NCBI GenBank assembly: GCA_001986395.2
Contig: MQVO02000006.1
Span: 124,001-188,000 of the forward strand
Origin: Irpex lacteus
Taxonomy: Eukaryota; Basidiomycota; Agaricomycetes; Polyporales; Irpicaceae
DNA: 64,000 bases
Direction: 5' to 3'
The notes below the pieces were generated by a model. The model did no database searches, was not told the DNA's origin, and worked only from the letters and a program-made list of their open reading frames with translations. The position numbers and the translations under genes were made by a program. Positions 60,351 to 64,000 of the stretch are shown piece by piece (position 1 is the stretch's first letter; the number at the start of each line of letters is the position of its first letter).

Positions 60351-61812
60351 ATGTCCTCAATCTCGTTTCCTCACGCGGCGCACGACCACACCGTCTCGAC
60401 CGCCGAGTCGTCCATTCACGGGGATGGCTACTTCAATGAGTCCAACGCAGCGTTCGCGACATCATCAACAAGCTCGTTCCAGATGAACCCCTTGTCTCAA
60501 CATCCACCTAGAACACCTCGGGCTTCTATCGTCTCTTCGCACCATGTTTATGGTGGCGATATCTACACGCCAAAGGAAGAAAACATCGAAGACCAGCCAG
60601 AGTACTTCACGGATGATGAAGAGGACAAGACACACCAGGAGGCAAGAAAGAAAGTGAGAAGGGAGGCTATATGGAGAGACATGTTGAAGACAAGCTACGG
60701 GAGAGATAAGGCGTTTGTGCGTGTCTCTGAGGTCTAACACGCGAAGCTCGCAATTGATAATACTTGATGTGGCGTTCAATACACAGAAAATACTACAATA
60801 CAGCATGCGACTGTATCTGCTATTCCATACGACACTATCGAAGTCGCGGTTTATCCGGTTCTCTCAACGCCCGCCATGGGAGAAAGCGTTAGTCAAGCGG
60901 TTCGAGACCGCTATAGCTCACTTCTCTCTCACAAGGTCAGTTATATGACGTATGCTCGCTATCTCTGGCTACCACCATTCATACAACGACCCCTAGAAAA
61001 CTTTTGATTCTCTTCAATTGGCTCTCACCCCTCGACGAGATTCTTGCTCAGCACGCAGAAAATCAAGCCATTTCTACTTCACGATCATCCAAGTCCAAGC
61101 CTAAACCTTTCCTCCACACGTTTCTCCATTCCTCACCGCCAACCCTCCTCGAACTCGCAAACGGACTGTCGGACGATATTTACACACTCTCGCGAATAGG
61201 CTTGATAGGCAAACGCAGTGGAGAGCGCGCAGCGTACTATGCTGACTGGTGCTGGTTCTTCAGCACGCTCATAAACTTGGTGGAGAATGCCGTTGAGAGA
61301 AATTTGATTAGCGAGCAACAAAGGCAAGGTACTGTAGATAACGCTCACTGTGTTATGAACGGAACTGACAGATAATTTAGTTGAGACAAGACTCTACGAC
61401 GAGTCAATGCTGAACGCATCAGCAAAATCGAACCCTAAGGCGAATACGCTAGACGCGAAGGAGCTGGCGCGATTACAGAGGCAGGATCATTGGATTGTCA
61501 TGAGCCGGTGGAAGTTGATAATGGATCTGATCTTTGTCTGTGAGTATTCGTTGCACCCTGTCCCCCTAATCTTGCCTCTGTTCTACATTGTTCCCCATGC
61601 TGATCTTTGTAATTCATATGCAGCGTATAACGTGTTCAACTTGAAAAAGGCAAAGTCCCAGATTCAGACCTTCACAGGTCTGTCAGCAGCCATACTCAGG
61701 TAAGTAGCGATTTCTTGCTCTCAGATATCCAACTGATGGTCGTTCTTGTAGTACCGCCAAAGCATATGAACGCCACAAAACCGATCTTATCAAGGCAACC
61801 CTCAAGTATTAA
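60351..61812 (+). CDS. Peroxisomal biogenesis factor 11 family protein
   Basis: PEX11 proteins sit in the peroxisomal membrane and drive elongation and division. Exons: 60351-60716, 60787-60935, 60997-61328, 61381-61539, 61624-61699, 61752-61812; 380 aa, longer than the usual ~240-280 because of an acidic, Ser-rich N-terminal extension of about 120 residues. The PEX11 domain starts at KILQYSMRLYLLFHTTLSKS and continues with WEKALVKRFE, LFNWLSPLDEIL, LANGLSDDIYTLSRIGLIGK and YYADWCWFFSTLINLVENAV, typical of the family, then WIVMSRWKLIMDLIFVSYNV. It ends in FTGLSAAILSTAKAYERHK. The start ATG in CCACCATGTC has good context; an upstream in-frame ATG at 60303 is less likely. Confidence 0.88.
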
Positions 61813-64000
61813 TTCCGGATACCCTGGTAATAGATATTCTGCGTGCACAGATGTGCATGTCATATACCCTTCTTGCTTTCGATTTCACTACTTATTGCTA
61901 TCGGTATCTAATATGATAGTTCGATTTCTCAGGCTCCCTCTTTGGCGGATAACAGGTTGGAGCTCTTGCAACATAGTGCTTAGAGTATGTCTTGTGTTGT
62001 CGTATGTCGTATGTGCTCATAATTTACCTTAATTAGTACTTCACTCCAGGATTAGAGGTGTCTGTGTGCAATTACTCCTGGTGTGTCTTTTTGTACAAAT
62101 ACAGCTTGACGTCGTTCTCCAAACGCGGCGAATAGCGTAGTTCGCTTTGAAGTTGGCTATTCTGATGTATACAATCATGCATGCCAGTAGTAAACATGCA
62201 CCTGGAGTCTTAAGGGACTGAGCAACATAGCCTAGCCAAGACAGCAACATTATCAACAAGGAGACTACGTATTGCTGCTGCTTACTATTCCACTATGATT
62301 TATCCCGTATACTGGTCTCCCTACCCTAATTCATGCAATGCATCGATGATTGTACTTGCAGCCCGGCAAGGTTGCGTGCTCATTGAGAGCATGTGGCGAG
62401 GGAGTTCTAGTCGTACAAGTTCGACCGGTTCCCGATGTCGCGGGTAGAATCGAATGATAGACATAACACTTCTACTCTCGGTGTAGGAACGTAGAAGCAG
62501 AGACCTGGTTTGAAACGTTCCCTATGTTTACCGAGTATACCACACCCGCCATGCACATCACACGCGCCGTGTGCTTCTTCCAGAGGCACACTGACATCTA
62601 CGCCATCCCCAACGGCAAAAAGGAAGTACAATTGGCTGTCAGTATCCCAGTACATTGGCTCTTGATATACCGGCGGACGGTGACACTTTTTGCAAGAGTT
62701 CGGGAGTACGCACCGACCACGATACCTTCAACCAATCCGATCTATGGATCTGCATCCTGTAGTATGGACACCAACGGAAGAAAGTTTATAGCAATGCGGA
62801 GATTAGCTGACGTGATACAGCATGAAGTTACCGTGTTCACCCATGCCTGTATTCAGGGCGTACGTGGTACAAGGAGGCTTCTCTCTCCGCATCGATGATG
62901 AGCCCTGTCAAGTTACGGGCCCACCTCCGGCGGAGTTCTAAGACAAGATGAAAGGTAATAGACAGGATAGAGCAAGCCGATGTATGTATCGTAGATAAGC
63001 TGTGTCTGTATAAATACATATTTGGATTTCCCTTGACGTAGTGGTCGACCTCGCATGGCAGGGAGATAAACCAGCCGGCGATAAACGGTTTCGCAAGAAT
63101 GCTTGACACACAGTTGGGAAGTATGTGCCGTGCTGCGACGTCGCGTATGAGTGTGTCAATTTCCGGCTCCGAGCGCAGTCGGTGAGTAACACATGAACGT
63201 TGTGAGGACGGCTAGATGAGGAGTGAGCCCGTTGAGGCAACATCCCTTTAGCTGATTTCGGAGTATCAATGGTTCGCTGTGTCCACGATGTGCGCCGACC
63301 ATCTAAGAGCCCATGTAGTTGTATGACATACTGGGATGCGATGAATCCGCTGTGGCCTTCTGGGACGATTTTTTTTCTCGTGAAGTTGCTGAACATCCAG
63401 GATGATGGCTGCGTATACTCTCTGCAGTCATATTGTGAGATGCTGCAAAAAGCAACGCTTGGATCACGAAAGTTGCTTTGTGTATGACTATCGACCAAAT
63501 GGTTGGGTTCACAGCAGCTGCGTACATCATAATTGTGACGAGTTATCGATTGTCTTGCACTGGTATTCCCACATAAATCCTTGAATTTACGACCGTAACT
63601 GTAGACAGTTTCCATCGTCAACAGTGAATCTAGCTTAGTATAATTTATTTACCATAAGACCGGAAGACGGCTCACTTGTGAAAAAGGGGGAAGGAGTGCT
63701 GGGTACTGCTTGGGGTACTCAGCAAAGCATCGTGTATATCGGGATTAAGACTTTGGTACTGATGTACGCACTATTTGATTCAAACGGCCATTATGAGAGC
63801 TTCAGTATCGGAACCTTGCCCGCCGGAAGACGGCATCTGTCCTCCAACGATCGCTCTTGCGGGACGCGTATCTTGACGCATAATAATCGTCAGCGCGCTA
63901 TCGACAGTCCCGCATTTCCTTGCATTGCAATCTGAACCGTTTCCATCTTGATGAATAATCGCACGCTTAACACAAGGGTCCAGACAAACAGCTTCGTCAG
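61813..64000. other. Right-end stretch without supported genes
   Basis: Short ORFs on both strands, the longest being minus 62938-63621 (227 codons) and plus 62524-62898 (124 codons). None shows a domain or a convincing splice context. No repeat recognised. Confidence 0.4.

Noticed and set aside
60897..60913. Palindromic GCGGTTCGAGACCGC
   Set aside because: Lies inside a well-supported PEX11 exon and is explained by codons for KRFETA.
62938..63621. 227-codon minus-strand ORF
   Set aside because: No domain and shadow-like composition (Ser/Arg/Cys/His-rich); an ORF of this length is expected occasionally by chance in 64 kb over six frames.

Overview
The window looks like nuclear DNA of a basidiomycete fungus, probably an Agaricomycete. 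Most genes are split by short GT-AG introns of about 40-70 nt. The recognisable proteins are ordinary eukaryotic housekeeping and regulatory families, and a tandem array of cytochrome P450 genes with N-terminal membrane anchors is typical of these fungi. No bacterial, viral, CRISPR, rRNA or convincing tRNA signal was seen. All exon boundaries were worked out by hand from splice consensus, reading frame and comparison between paralogues, so single boundaries may be off.

Left part (1-16.9 kb): five paralogous P450 genes lie head to tail on the minus strand (131-2329, 2800-4992, 6859-9012, 9620-11834, 12586-14725). All five share the same 11-exon structure, including an 8-nt and a 14-nt microexon. 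The first carries a frame-breaking extra 5 nt. Next comes a decayed zone (about 15.1-16.9 kb) with two P450 remnants interleaved with two broken copies of the 3' end of the neighbouring ORC4 gene, which points to a local segmental duplication.

Middle part (16.9-30 kb): ORC4 (minus), MED20 (minus), a mitochondrial PDK/BCKDK-type kinase (plus, divergent from MED20 over about 216 bp), a disordered Pro/Gln/Tyr-rich protein (plus) and an AGC kinase of the nrc-2/FPK1 type (plus). A mostly gene-poor stretch (29.7-40.4 kb) follows, with one frame-coherent but unrecognised multi-exon candidate at 33.8-35.1 kb.

Right part (40.4-64 kb): an HSF-type transcription factor (plus), a gene-poor stretch with a few orphan ORFs (42.8-47.7 kb), a CLASP/Stu1 microtubule-binding protein (plus), a mitochondrial PPR protein (minus), a thiol-methyltransferase-like gene with a one-base frameshift (minus), a Tctex1/TDA2-like dynein light chain (minus) and a PEX11-family peroxisome protein (plus). 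The final 2.2 kb holds nothing I can support.

Apart from the P450 array, the genes do not form a pathway. No terpene synthase, PKS, NRPS or transporter accompanies the P450s, so the array looks like a tandem gene-family expansion and not a classical biosynthetic cluster.
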